Positions 14,101 to 26,100 of a stretch of DNA of 64,000 nucleotides are shown piece after piece. This stretch comes from Enoplolaimus lenunculus. Its lineage: Eukaryota; Nematoda; Enoplea; Enoplida; Thoracostomopsidae. The stretch covers positions 33,186-97,185 of the forward strand of contig JASANG010002377.1 in assembly GCA_030248215.1 (NCBI GenBank), written 5' to 3'. Within the stretch, counting starts at the first letter, position 1; every line of letters begins with the position of its first letter. The notes beneath the pieces are model-generated. The model had not been told where the DNA came from. It did not search any database and saw only the letters and a program-made list of their open reading frames with translations. The position numbers and the translations under genes were made by a program.

Positions 14101-17100
14101 AAAATCTAAAATACAACAAATAAAGTAAATACCTATGTTCGACTAAGGTTATTTCACAAATAATAGAGCAAAAAATAAAATTAAAATGAAATTTTTGGTG
14201 AAATGCATGTTTCACTTTCCGGTTCCGTTTCCGGTTCCGGTTCCGGTAAAATTTTCAAATTCCGGTTCCGGTAAATTGTAATTCCGGTCGCACCCTGCCT
14301 GGACAATGTAGGTATAAACAGAAAAAAACTAAAGCGGTCCAGAATTGGCAATTTGTACGCTGTACCAATGAGTACATTACGATTTTTAAATGATTGCATT
14401 GCAGCATAAGAAATACGGAGCGTGCAATATCCTTACAAAGTGGCATTCGACGCGGCCTTGTTAAGTTTAGGGTTAGGGGTTATGAGCGATTTTCGTCAGT
14501 ATTTTGCATCGATACTACAAATAAATTACCTCTTCTTTGGCGATACTTTTTGCTTTTAAGAATCAGTTCGGAAAAATTTTGGTGGGGCGGGTCGTCGCCT
14601 GTCACCGTGAGGTATCGTTTGGAATTGCTTTCTGAGATGCCCTGCCCAGTTCACGTACGATACATGCCGCACGATAACGGACGGCACTACGCGCCAAGTA
14701 TAACAGCTTCCTAAGTGTCCCATTGCTCAATGTATACATTCAAATTTAATGTTTTAGATTGATCTAATTCAAATCGGAGACGAAGGCACTGAAGTGTCGT
14801 ACATTACGCCTGAAAACGCACCAACTTCGCCGTCACCGACGCCGTCCACCAGTGATGACCTAAGCGATGTAATTGATCGCCAGGTACAATCATCGCTGTC
14901 TGCTGGCCCAATAAGAACCAGTGGCCTGTTTCGTACAACTCCCTCTGGCGGTTCTGGCACTGCCCTATCGGCCAATCCTGCCGGACCGTTTCCTGTCACA
15001 GGACCGTTTCAGCAGTTGTCATCTTCTGGTAACGCTGTTGCTAGCCACCAGCGTGTCAGCAATGCTGCTCAGTTGCCTTCCGGCGGGCCGTTTCCATCGA
15101 GCGTTGTAGCAGCGAGTGCGACGGCACAGGTAGGCACGTGGCCGTCTATCCAGGGTTCAAGCCGGTTTTCTGCCTTCCCACCCGCCGGCGGTGTTCGAGG
15201 GAGTATGCCGGGTGCTGGTAGCGTTCAGTCTGGCGGCTGGGGGTCGCATGCAAAACGGCCGTTAGATCCAAGGATTCGTGACGAAAATGTGATGGGCGCT
15301 GTTCTGGCTGCAGATGGAGCAGCTTCTAGTAAACCGATGGCACCTGGAAGCCAGCGAACATCTCGACCTCGTGATCCGGTTGAAGTTATCGATTTGGATT
15401 CGCCAAAGCGACCGCGGCATGAAGATGAAGATGAAAGGTAAGTTACAACAAAAAGCCTGAACAGAGTTTGTGAAACGTCAGAAAATGTTTGGCAACATAA
15501 GTTGCAAACTTTGAAAGCGGGTGCGAACTTCAAGATGGCTATCTTACTTATGCATAGTTCGAATTGCCGACAGTGGTACTAAGATTCAATCGTAAATAAA
15601 TTTCATTTCCAACCTTTCATAACGTGCTAAACGCTGTTAAAATACAAATTGTCATTTAGAATGTTGATAATACGGGTACGAATATGGAATCACTAAGAGA
15701 GCAGACATATACAGAAAGATGACGGTCGGAGAATAATTGTCGTTATATACATAGAACGCTTGACTTCTATGTACTTCACTTCATACAGGTTTTAATTAGC
15801 CAGATTAGATCAGTTTTAATAGTTGGTGGAAAATTTTTATTCAATTGTTTGCTTTTTCGTTTTAGACGCCGCGAATCTGTTCGTAGCAGAGCGTCCGCGT
15901 CCAGTAATCCGTTCGATTCGCCAGGATCGCCGCCGCGGAAACTTGGATTTTCCACAAGCCTTGAAAGCAGAGCTGATGTCGATATGCGAAGAATGCCCCC
16001 ACCAAAGTATTTGGCAAATTAAATTTTTACTTGCACCCCGAATTTCACACCAAAATATTAAATTTATAGTTGACAAACTAGGTAAATTGTGACGTCGTTG
16101 CTAACTAGACTGTGACCAGATGTCAGTGCCCCTATTAATGCGGTCTGTAGCACCTATCATCGATTAGAGATAAGTTTTCAAACTGACGAGCTCGATGTCA
16201 ATATTGGTTGAGAAGTAGGATAAGTTAAATGCGGAAAATGAATGCCGATCACCAGCATCCATGGAATCAAAAGTTATCAAATCTATCACCAACTTGTTAT
16301 GGTGTTCCATCCATTTCATAATACGGGCCTGGTTTTCGATTTTCGCAACCAAGGCCGTGCATATCTGCATCTGACCGCCCGTTATAACTAGATGAAAATG
16401 AGTTTCTTACTCGGAAATTGGAATTTTTGACTTCTGTCAGCGGATTAGAAACCGTTGCCAGGTACAGTACGATCTATAACGGGTTTCAGTATTGTTACAC
16501 ATGTTTCGAACAGAAACTAAAGTTTAAATTTTCTGTGCCGAAAGTTGCATTTTTTTATTTTGATTACAATTTTCTGCACTCTATCAAAAGTACGTTTACT
16601 CATGACAGCTGTCGTCAATGGCTAATGGCCATAATATCTTAAATTATGTATTTTACTAATTGTCATCAATGGTGATAAGTGTTGTGCTCACAGTAGAGAA
16701 TACTGAACATATTGTTAATTTTGTGTCATGAATGTCTTACAGATCCATTGCTGAAGGACGCGAGCCGTTTTCGATTCACGATCCCAAGAGAGCCCCAGGT
16801 TCGTCAACATAGTGTTAATATATAGGTTTACTTTTTCTTTTTGCTATGCTCGGTTGCCCAAAAGTGGTCTGGACTAAGGCAAATTCTCATGCGCATTAGC
16901 TCATTTTGTACTACACTAAACTATGTAGGTAAGTTGCATGCTCCTGTTTCTCGATCAATCTGGAGGGGTGTTTTCTTTAATAGAGTAGTGGTCCTCCCTC
17001 ATGCGAGCTTCTTCTCTATTCTGACCACTCCCCCGAGTTGACATCCCTCCACTGTTAATTTACACCAGTTTTAACGTTCCGCCTCAATTGCTCGTCGAAG

Positions 17101-20100
17101 TATTGTACATAGCCCCTAATTTTTGCGTCTCTGTGTACCAGATACGTACCTAGCGAGGCGCAAATCTGAAAAACACGTATTTTGAGGTACAAAGGGTTTA
17201 CTTGTCTCCCCCACAGTTCTTACCCCTTGGAACCAAGAGGCTTGTCCCTTACCCTGAATCCATTCCTAATTTGCCGAATTTGAATCCTGCATGTTGCAAA
17301 TTTTGGAAATAACTATTATTTGTTTTAGCATATCTACGCAATGCCAACCACATAACTGTTAAACGTTAATCTATTTTGAGCCCGTCCTCAGTTCTAAGAT
17401 TTGTGACCTGAAATAAAAAAATGTTGATTTATGTAACAAGTTATTTATGTCGAACATTGTTGAATTCGGCTTTTGGATTTTGCTTTTTACAAACGATTCA
17501 AAAGCGCAAATTGTTGCCACTGTGATACCTGTACATAATATGTGTACGCAAGTATATGTATATATAGTTCGGTTATTGCCGTTCTATTTATTGCAAATCA
17601 AAAAAGCCAGAAATGTGTGATTATATTCAGTAGTAAACATTATTGCTAGAGTTTTTAATTTTAGGTATACAAGATCAGATGATTCTGCCTCATATTCACA
17701 GCGTAATGGAAAACATACAAGCAATACACAATATTGTATCGGTTGCAAATCAAGACGTTGGAAATCGGCCAAGTGATGGTGGTGGAGAGGTGCTTCAAGT
17801 TTCACTATTTTAAATTTCAAAATTTAGTTGGAAATTTGAATATTTCTTTTAATGGATGTATTATTATTATTTTTATTATTATTACTATTTCTATTATTAT
17901 TATTATTATTATTAAGCGAAGCGAAACTTCGAGCGAAGCTCGCCGTTTCGCGAAGCGTTTTATGTTTTGTACTCTGGGGTCGAAAGGTGGATGTCCGTCC
18001 GTCTCACCTTCTGTCCATCCCAAAAGAATTTCCGGAACGGCTGAGCCAATTTTGATAAACTTTTGTTGTTTGCATTGAAAGCAATTATCCTGGGGTGTTA
18101 ACTTCGCATTGGGGTTCTAAAATGTTAAAAAATTTTAAGCCGTTTATTAGCTACAGGGTAATTTGCATAATTATTTAAGCCTAAATAGAACTTTCTACAT
18201 TATTTCACTTATTATTACAATTACAAGCAATTTAATTTGAGTAGTAAAGGGTTTTTGGGTGCGAGAAATATGAATAGACTGTTTACGAACCTCCAAAACC
18301 GATAATAGAGTAGTTAGCTAATAGATAATTTGCATACTAGCTTAATTGACAAGACAAAATTAAGACTTTTTAAATTATTTCAATAATTATTAGGGTTACT
18401 GAAGGTTTTTGGTGCGATGAATCTGAATAAATTGTTTACAAACATCCAAACCCGATAAATGAATACGTGGCTAGCTAATAACTAATTTGCATATTACCTT
18501 AATTGCTTACGTGTGTTCGAGCTTCGCTCAATAAATGTAGTCCCACTACAACTGGTTATTATTATTATTATTGTTATTATTATTATTATTATTTATTATT
18601 ATTATTATTGTTTTTGTTATTGTTATTATTATTATTTATTTGAAATTATTTTGTTTGCTATTTGAAATTATGTCTGTTTTCTGTTGTTAAAGATTAACTG
18701 GCTTCAAATGTTTGCTTTGTAGACAGCATTTGTTTTCTGTTTTCAGAGACAAGGACCGATGCGGGGGCGGCAGTAAGTTGTGAATTTCTGTAATTTAATT
18801 TCTTCTGCAAATCTTCGTTTTAATTTTTTAGTTAAAGCTGCATTTACATTGTGATTTGTACAGCACTGTATTAGTTTGCATCTGCTTAAGTCCCAGGTTT
18901 TTGTTCTGTATGAGTGATGTATTCACGATTAGCATTATTTTGGCCGATGCCCGATGATGCTCTATATTTTCATTGTATAAATAGAAACTATACAAAAATA
19001 TTTAGAACTTAAGTTTTGTATTTCAAATTGTTCACACAAGCATTTATTAGGTCTCTGTCATTTGTGACTTTTTGACTTGACGTCGTATTAAGGCTTTGCT
19101 ATATTTGACTAATGTTTCTCAACTAGGGTTTTCAAAACCAAGTCTTTGTTAGCAGGTCTGCATGTGGAGCGCAGCCAGTGCCTGAACAAGAACCGTTTGT
19201 TTCGTCAACTACCCCTGATGACCAGCCTGCAATAACTACCGTAGGATCGCAGTCGCATTATCAGCAACAACAATTACTGCCGCACGGAAGTCGCCAGGTA
19301 TCTACTAGTTCTGCTGGCGGTCTTCCTGGCGTTTCTGTTACTGCTACTGCAACGTGTAGTAGCGGTGTTGCTGGACAAGGTAGCACTGCTATAACAGCGC
19401 CAAGTAGCGGTCCAAATGTTGGAACAACAGATGGCTCCTTGCTGAATCGTAAGCAGTCGCAACCGGTAAGTATTGTTCTAGGTGGAGATATTACTTGTGG
19501 TGTTACTACGAGTGGAGTTAATGTTCCTTTGGGTGGCAATGCTGGCCGCAAGATTGAATCAGTGGTACCTACTACTTGCGCCGCTACCGTCTTAAGCGAT
19601 CAAGCAGCTCACGAGGTCATTCTGAACGAAGTACGAGCGAAAGTATCCCGATGGCTTGGAAAGCAACGCTTTGAAACGGCGATTAGCCCGTGGACTCCGG
19701 ACGACTTGATTTATAGTCAAAGCAGTCAGTTAAACCCTATTGAACAAAAAGTTTCATTGGGAGGTCGGGTTCTGCCTCGTAGTGGCAGAGACCCGAATGT
19801 ATTCGTACCGGATAACCAGAGGCTTGCTGCTTTTGGCGAGTCTATAGAATTTGTTAATGAACCTCGCTTTTCGGATGATGACGATGATAATGATTTGTTT
19901 GGTGGTGATCACTTTATGACGGATGACGGGGTGCGAACAGTCGAAGGTAGTTGTAGCAATTTGGGCTCAGTGCCGCCAGGGAATTATTTAGTGTCGGAAC
20001 ACCAACAGCTGTTAAGTCCTGAGCCTGTCGCGTCGACAGAAGAACCACTGGGCAATCGAGGGGCAATAATTACCAAGATACCAGGTACCAAGCAGAAAGC

Positions 20101-23100
20101 TGTGGGCTCACAGAAACGGCAAGCCTCTTCGACACCACATGGTTCGATTACTGAGCTACTGGACGAGAATGACGCAAAGCGAGCAACTCGAACTGTGATT
20201 GTGGTCACGCCGCCTCCAGGTGCGGTAGGTGGCCGGCCGCCGAAGTCGAAGGATAAAGCGAACAATCCTCCGACCACTAGTACTATTCCAGCTGCTCCTG
20301 TTGCTTTGTCACCCATAGACATTGGTATAACAGGTACGGGGAAACCTAAACAAGCGGCAGCGGCGGTTGGAAAAACGTCGCCTGTAGTGGAAACGCAAGC
20401 AATTGATAAGTTGCCAACATCTGCGAAACGGCTGCAGGTGCAACGCGAACGGCGTATTGCTGCCGAATCACAACGGACTGCAGCGCGTGAGCTTGCAGAA
20501 CGAGCAAGAATTGCAATGACGCGTCGAATTACAGAAACACTATCGGTTGATCCGTCTGCGCTTGGTCCAATGAGTTTAGCAATGGCGAACGCCGCTGGCG
20601 TTCCGCCGGTGTTGCTGTCATCACCAAGCGACTTCGGAGCAGGCCGGATAGAGAATAAACCGAAACAGCAACAACAAGCTCAAAGGCGACGACAAGAAAT
20701 TGTACCCGCTGTTCCGGGAGTTTGTAATGAAACAAACCTGGAGCCGCCGCAAGCTAAAGTCGGTACTGGGAAACGGAACGAAATTACGGGATATGCGGAT
20801 GCAACGAAGACCAGCGGAAGCCTGAAGACACCTACGAGGAAGATTGTCGTATCTAGAATTGGCGGCCCAGCCGGTGAGAGCGTTGTTTCAGGTATTGCAG
20901 GCCAGAAATTGAGGGCTGGCTTACTGGACGATGGCAAGTTGTTGAAGAGCGAAAGCAATTCGGATTGGATGCAACTGACCGATATTGGCGCTTGTGCCGA
21001 TACGGCCTCTGCGGCGGGTTTAAATCGTGACCCTAGAAGACGTAAGTCAGCTGGCGGGTCGAATGATTTTGGAGGCGTGATTTCTGATAAAGGACACCAA
21101 GAAGCGATAGAAAATCGAGAAAATGTAATACCGATGCCACCGCAATTGTGCACGGCAGCTTACCGCATGCCTTCAGATTTTGAGAAGCATTTTGCTGCGC
21201 ATAGCAGTACTTTAATTACAACGCGTGATCTGGCGAGCAATGAGGAAATTTGTTTGGATGGTGAAACACCTAAACAGCTTGAGTTGCTTGGCGAAATTGA
21301 AAAACAACGCCAACTGATTACATTGCGAACTCTGAAAAAACAGCATCAACGTCATCATCAACAACAACAAGTCCATAATAAACGAGTGGTAAGCCAGTCT
21401 AATAACGACTGGCCTCCGTTAAAATTGTGTGACGATAGTAAAGATGATATTCGCGATGATGTAAAAGGTGGTCCACTTTTACCAACGACTGAGGCAGGGC
21501 CACACGAAGGACGCGCTGTTATAGCCGAGCCGACCAGGCTACATCATTCGCCAACAGGAACGACGCAGCCTCGAAGTCAAAGACGACCTGAGATATCGAT
21601 TGAGTATATTGGCAAGCCAGTGGCAACAGCAACAACGAAACATAGCCCGGTAACGAAATCTACAGCAACGTCTTCTACAGTAACGCCACCACAAGTATCG
21701 TCGCGAAAAACAGCACAAATTGTGGCCAAGCTATGGAACGATGATGAAAATTCAGCGTACGATCCAGAAGATCCAATATTTAGCGAACAGTCTGCTCTGT
21801 TTATGGCGACACCAGTGGCTGCGGCGAGCGGAACCAATAATAGAAAAGCTGGCGGTAAGTCAGGCAATGCTAGAGCCTTGCTGGGTTCCCTGGTGGTGCT
21901 AAAAAATTCTACGAACACGACAGTTACTGTAGCTGAACCGGATAGTAGTATTGGGGTTGAAGACATTCCGCTACCACCTGGAGAACCTCCTAGAATTGAA
22001 ACACTGGGCGTATTGCAGGGTGATGACGAAGGAGACACTCATAGCAACGATTCTAGCGGACACCAGTGCGATGAATTTAAACACCGAAAATCGCTCGATA
22101 GTCGTATTGCTGAGTTGATTGGAAATGTAGCTGAGTCGAAAGAAGTACCAAGGCCGCAGCCAAGAACAACAAATGGAGCTGGGAATACAAAAAACGTTGC
22201 GAGTACGGGGGCAATGCCTGATCACATGTTGTTGGAAACTGAGCCGGTATGTCAGAGTGTGGTCGAAGACGCTGTAGGTACACGAACATCTAGCCAAAAC
22301 CTGCGCCGACGGCGTGTATTGCTTCCAGACCCAACTTCAGAAAGTTTGGCCGAGCTGGCGAAGTTGCATCCTTCAGTGATGCCACTCGTGCCGCTCGAGC
22401 CAGCAAAGCCAGTTCTTCCAAAAATTGTGAGTTTGGAACCTTCTACCCAGCCTAGCATTCGAGATGACAGTGGTGGGGAAACTTGTGAAAATCCGTTTGG
22501 GCTTTCGTTGCCCGGTAGAGACGTTGATATGCGCCAATTATTTCCACTACTGCCTCCATGGATTTCTCATCTCGATGATGGCAATCAAAGTACGCCAGGA
22601 GATGGGAAACGAGCTGTCGAGGTATCACCAAGAGAAGCAATCGCGAGTGCTGATCAAACCGTTTTGGGCCCAAGAGTACCCGTTGATAACGACAGCAGCC
22701 TAGCTAAGGCGAATGTTCCTGGTGCTATTACAGGGCCACTAGCTGCATACTGTGATACCAATGGACTGTTGATAACGGGAGCTAGGCTTGATAAGCTAGA
22801 TCCTATATCTTTACCATTGAATTCTAGCTTTGGACAGGTACGTCCACAGCCTATTATTACTGTGTGTCCAGTTGAAAGTACTATTTCATCAGAAAAAGAC
22901 GATATTATTGCGCAAATATTTGCTGAAATATCTCAAGAACGTAACAAGCAAACACGGTGTAATGAAACGGCGACTGCTGGGCCTCCTGGGGTTGACGAAA
23001 ATTCAGGAGCATCTGGCTTTCTTGGGCGAAACGTGAGTTCAAGTAAACAAGATGGCGGTGGGAATAACGACGGAACTCGGGACTTTGTGGATGCTGAAAA

Positions 23101-26100
23101 TTTACGTGATAACAGTAATTCAGAGCAGCGGCTTAACGTAAGGGACAAATCTCGAAGTCGGGATAGAAGCGGCACCGATGGAAGGACACCAACAACAATC
23201 TCTGAAGAGCGCCACTCTCCTAGTAAACATATCTCACGCGATTCGAGTGATTTACAACGGCAGGTGTCCTCGCTTACGGCAACTACGACGACAAGTTCAA
23301 ATACTGACGGGTTGGATAATAGTTCCCGCCAGAATCTCAATAGTAGTTTTGATCGACAACAGACAAAGACTGAGACAAGAGATCGTGGGAAAAGATCGCG
23401 GTCGCGAAATCGGTGTCATCGTAGCCGGAGCCGTTCAAAAGGACGATACTGTAGGAGTCGGAGAAGTCGAAGTCGCGGTTGGGGTGGCAAGGAACGAGGA
23501 GACGATAGACGAGAAAGAGACGGTGATAGAAACAACCGTGGAAGTGGTGACGGAAAGGAACGAAAAGACAGTGAGAAGAAAGAACTAGAACATGACGGGA
23601 GGAAAGAACGAGAACAGGACTGGAGGAAAGTACGAGAACACGACGGGAGGAAGGAACGAAACGATGGCGATAGAAAGGATCGAGAAGATAATAAGAAGGA
23701 TCGAGAAGATAATAAGAAGGAACAAGCAGAACGTGATAGAAGAGAACGAGAAGATGATAGGAAGGAACGAGGAGAATGCGATAGACGAGAAAGAGATGGT
23801 GACAGAAAGGAACGCGGGGGTCATGAAAGAAGTGAGCGAGATCATAAGAAGGAACGCGATGATTATGATATGAAAGAGCGCGAAAAAAGAGATCGAAGAC
23901 ACGAACGGCGCAGTGGTTTTTCAGAAAGCAGTGGACGAACTGGTGATGTTTTTGAATGCTTCGATCAAATCGAAAAATCGGCTGGAGCAGCAAAAGTGAC
24001 AACAGCGGTGGTGCGTGAGCGGCGCAAAAGCGAAAGTCGAGCAGATGACGAAAATGAACGCCGTAGCGTAAGCGGAAACAGTCGAGACCGTGTCGGTCAT
24101 AGTAAGAACGAGAGCGACGCTGATTACAATCATTGGGGCCGACAACCTAGCACCAGTGACAGTTTTGAAGGTATAACAGGCAGTAGGTTAGAAACGAAAG
24201 ACTACGCGGAAAATCTTGGTGGTCATTATGATAATGATACTACTGAAACCTTGAGAGTTTGCGGCACCATGGGTGAGGAAGATGAAGATTTTGTTCTTAT
24301 CGAAGGAATCGAATGCTGGGATGAAAGCGAGGTCGGAAGTTGCGTACAGGATGGTACTCAGTCACGGGCAAGTGACGCGACCGGACGAAATAGGATGGCG
24401 GCCAGGGTAGATCGCAGTAGCTCTGGCCTGAGTGCTACTGGCTGCCCGCAAGGAGCGAATACCGAGCCGGCGGGTACCGCGAGCGGTGAGGGGCAAACAG
24501 GACCTGTCATTGATGCGATCGACGCCGAAAATGAGAAGGAAATTAAGGTACAACCATTGTTGCGGCAGGTTAGCGGCGTGACAAGCGGTAGTATTTTGAG
24601 AACGATAGAGCCTGTGGCGGCAGTTGGCAGCGTTGTCGATCGGGAAATCAGTAATTTTTCGAAGGTGGTGGGCTTGTTAATGGCTGAATCAGGGGAACAT
24701 GTCACGGACACTGTATGCGGTGGATTGAATGAAACAAATTTGGCCGAACAAATTAAGGATAGTGCTGAGAAATCTGCTGTAGATAGTTTGGATGGTGATG
24801 TAAGTAAGCGCATGATTAGTTCTCGTCATCCAGACAAGCGTGAACGGCTTGTTGAACCAAGGTTTGAGTTTGAAGTAGCTAGTGGTTGGACAAATTTGCA
24901 AGATTCTTCGGCTGAGGGAACTGTGGAAAAAACTGTGAGGTGGGAAGAGCCGCATATTGAAGGAGATGGGCACGACAAATTGGCTGATAATGTTCAAGGT
25001 GGAAGCCTCATGAACGGGGTAGATAAAGGTTCAGGGGAATTAAGTGAACATCAAAAAGCAGATATAAAGTCAAATTGGTTGGTAACTATGGAATCTTCAA
25101 TGTCACACGTTGTTAATTCAGTCATGGAGACTGTGTATGATTTTGTTGATAATGTTGTGGAACAACAACAGCAACAGCAGCAACATAATAATGCTCCAGG
25201 TACTTTTCAGCAAACCGATAGCCGTACTCCACATATTTCTATAGCTTTTCGTCCGTTGCGAACTAGTTTAGCTCGTAAACGTAAATATCGGTCTCGGACA
25301 AAATTCACTAGCGTTAATGAATTGTTTAGACGAACACAATTCAGCATTGGCAGGGTACTTGATGATATTTTGTCGAAAATATGTAAGCTACGCATGCAAG
25401 ACGGATCTAGTGACAAGAGTGGTACTAAGCGTCTAAGGCTTGGAAAAATTTTCATGCTCAAATCTGGGTACGATTCGCAGAGTCGCGGTGGAAGCAAAAG
25501 TTGCAGCTCTTCGCGGCATTCCTCGTCTGGTGTCGGGTATTCTGAGGGTGGTGCAAGTGCTGAAAATGTGACTGGTGGTGACACTGTGGCGGCTGATCTA
25601 AATAATTGTGGGGTGGCCAGTAGACAGGGTTTTAGGGATCAGAATAAAAGACAAGGAGACCCGAGTAAAAGTCAAATTAGTTGCCAAACGACTCAGATGC
25701 ATGCTACTGGGTTGAGTGCAGGCTACTCAATGACTAATCGCGGCGTGAGGGCAGACAACAATAGACAGGATTTGGTAGATAAGCGTGCGCGACAATCAGA
25801 CTATGAGCTTAATGATGGCAATTTTACCAGCGGAACCGATAAAACTCCGTATTTTGAAAATATTCAAAATGTTTTTGATCAATTTATGCTTCAAATGGAC
25901 ATGAAATTTGATGAAATTTCTGGGAATTTAATGCATAAAAATTTTCCTAGTTATAATATTGTATTAAATGATTATGATTATGGCGAAATTATGTCTGGCG
26001 AGTATTCGTCGGAGTGTCAGAATGGTATTTATTTATCAAAATATGCTCAGGAATTAGTGGCGAATGATTTGTTTGATTGGAGTAATAATAATATACCGTC

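Noticed and set aside
14394-14714. 106-codon plus-strand frame
   Set aside because: Lies in an intron between well-supported exons, has no recognisable motif and overlaps nothing conserved.
23337-24002. 221-codon minus-strand frame
   Set aside because: It is the antisense of the RE/RD-rich tract; the codon bias of that tract leaves the opposite strand stop-free. No splice or domain support.
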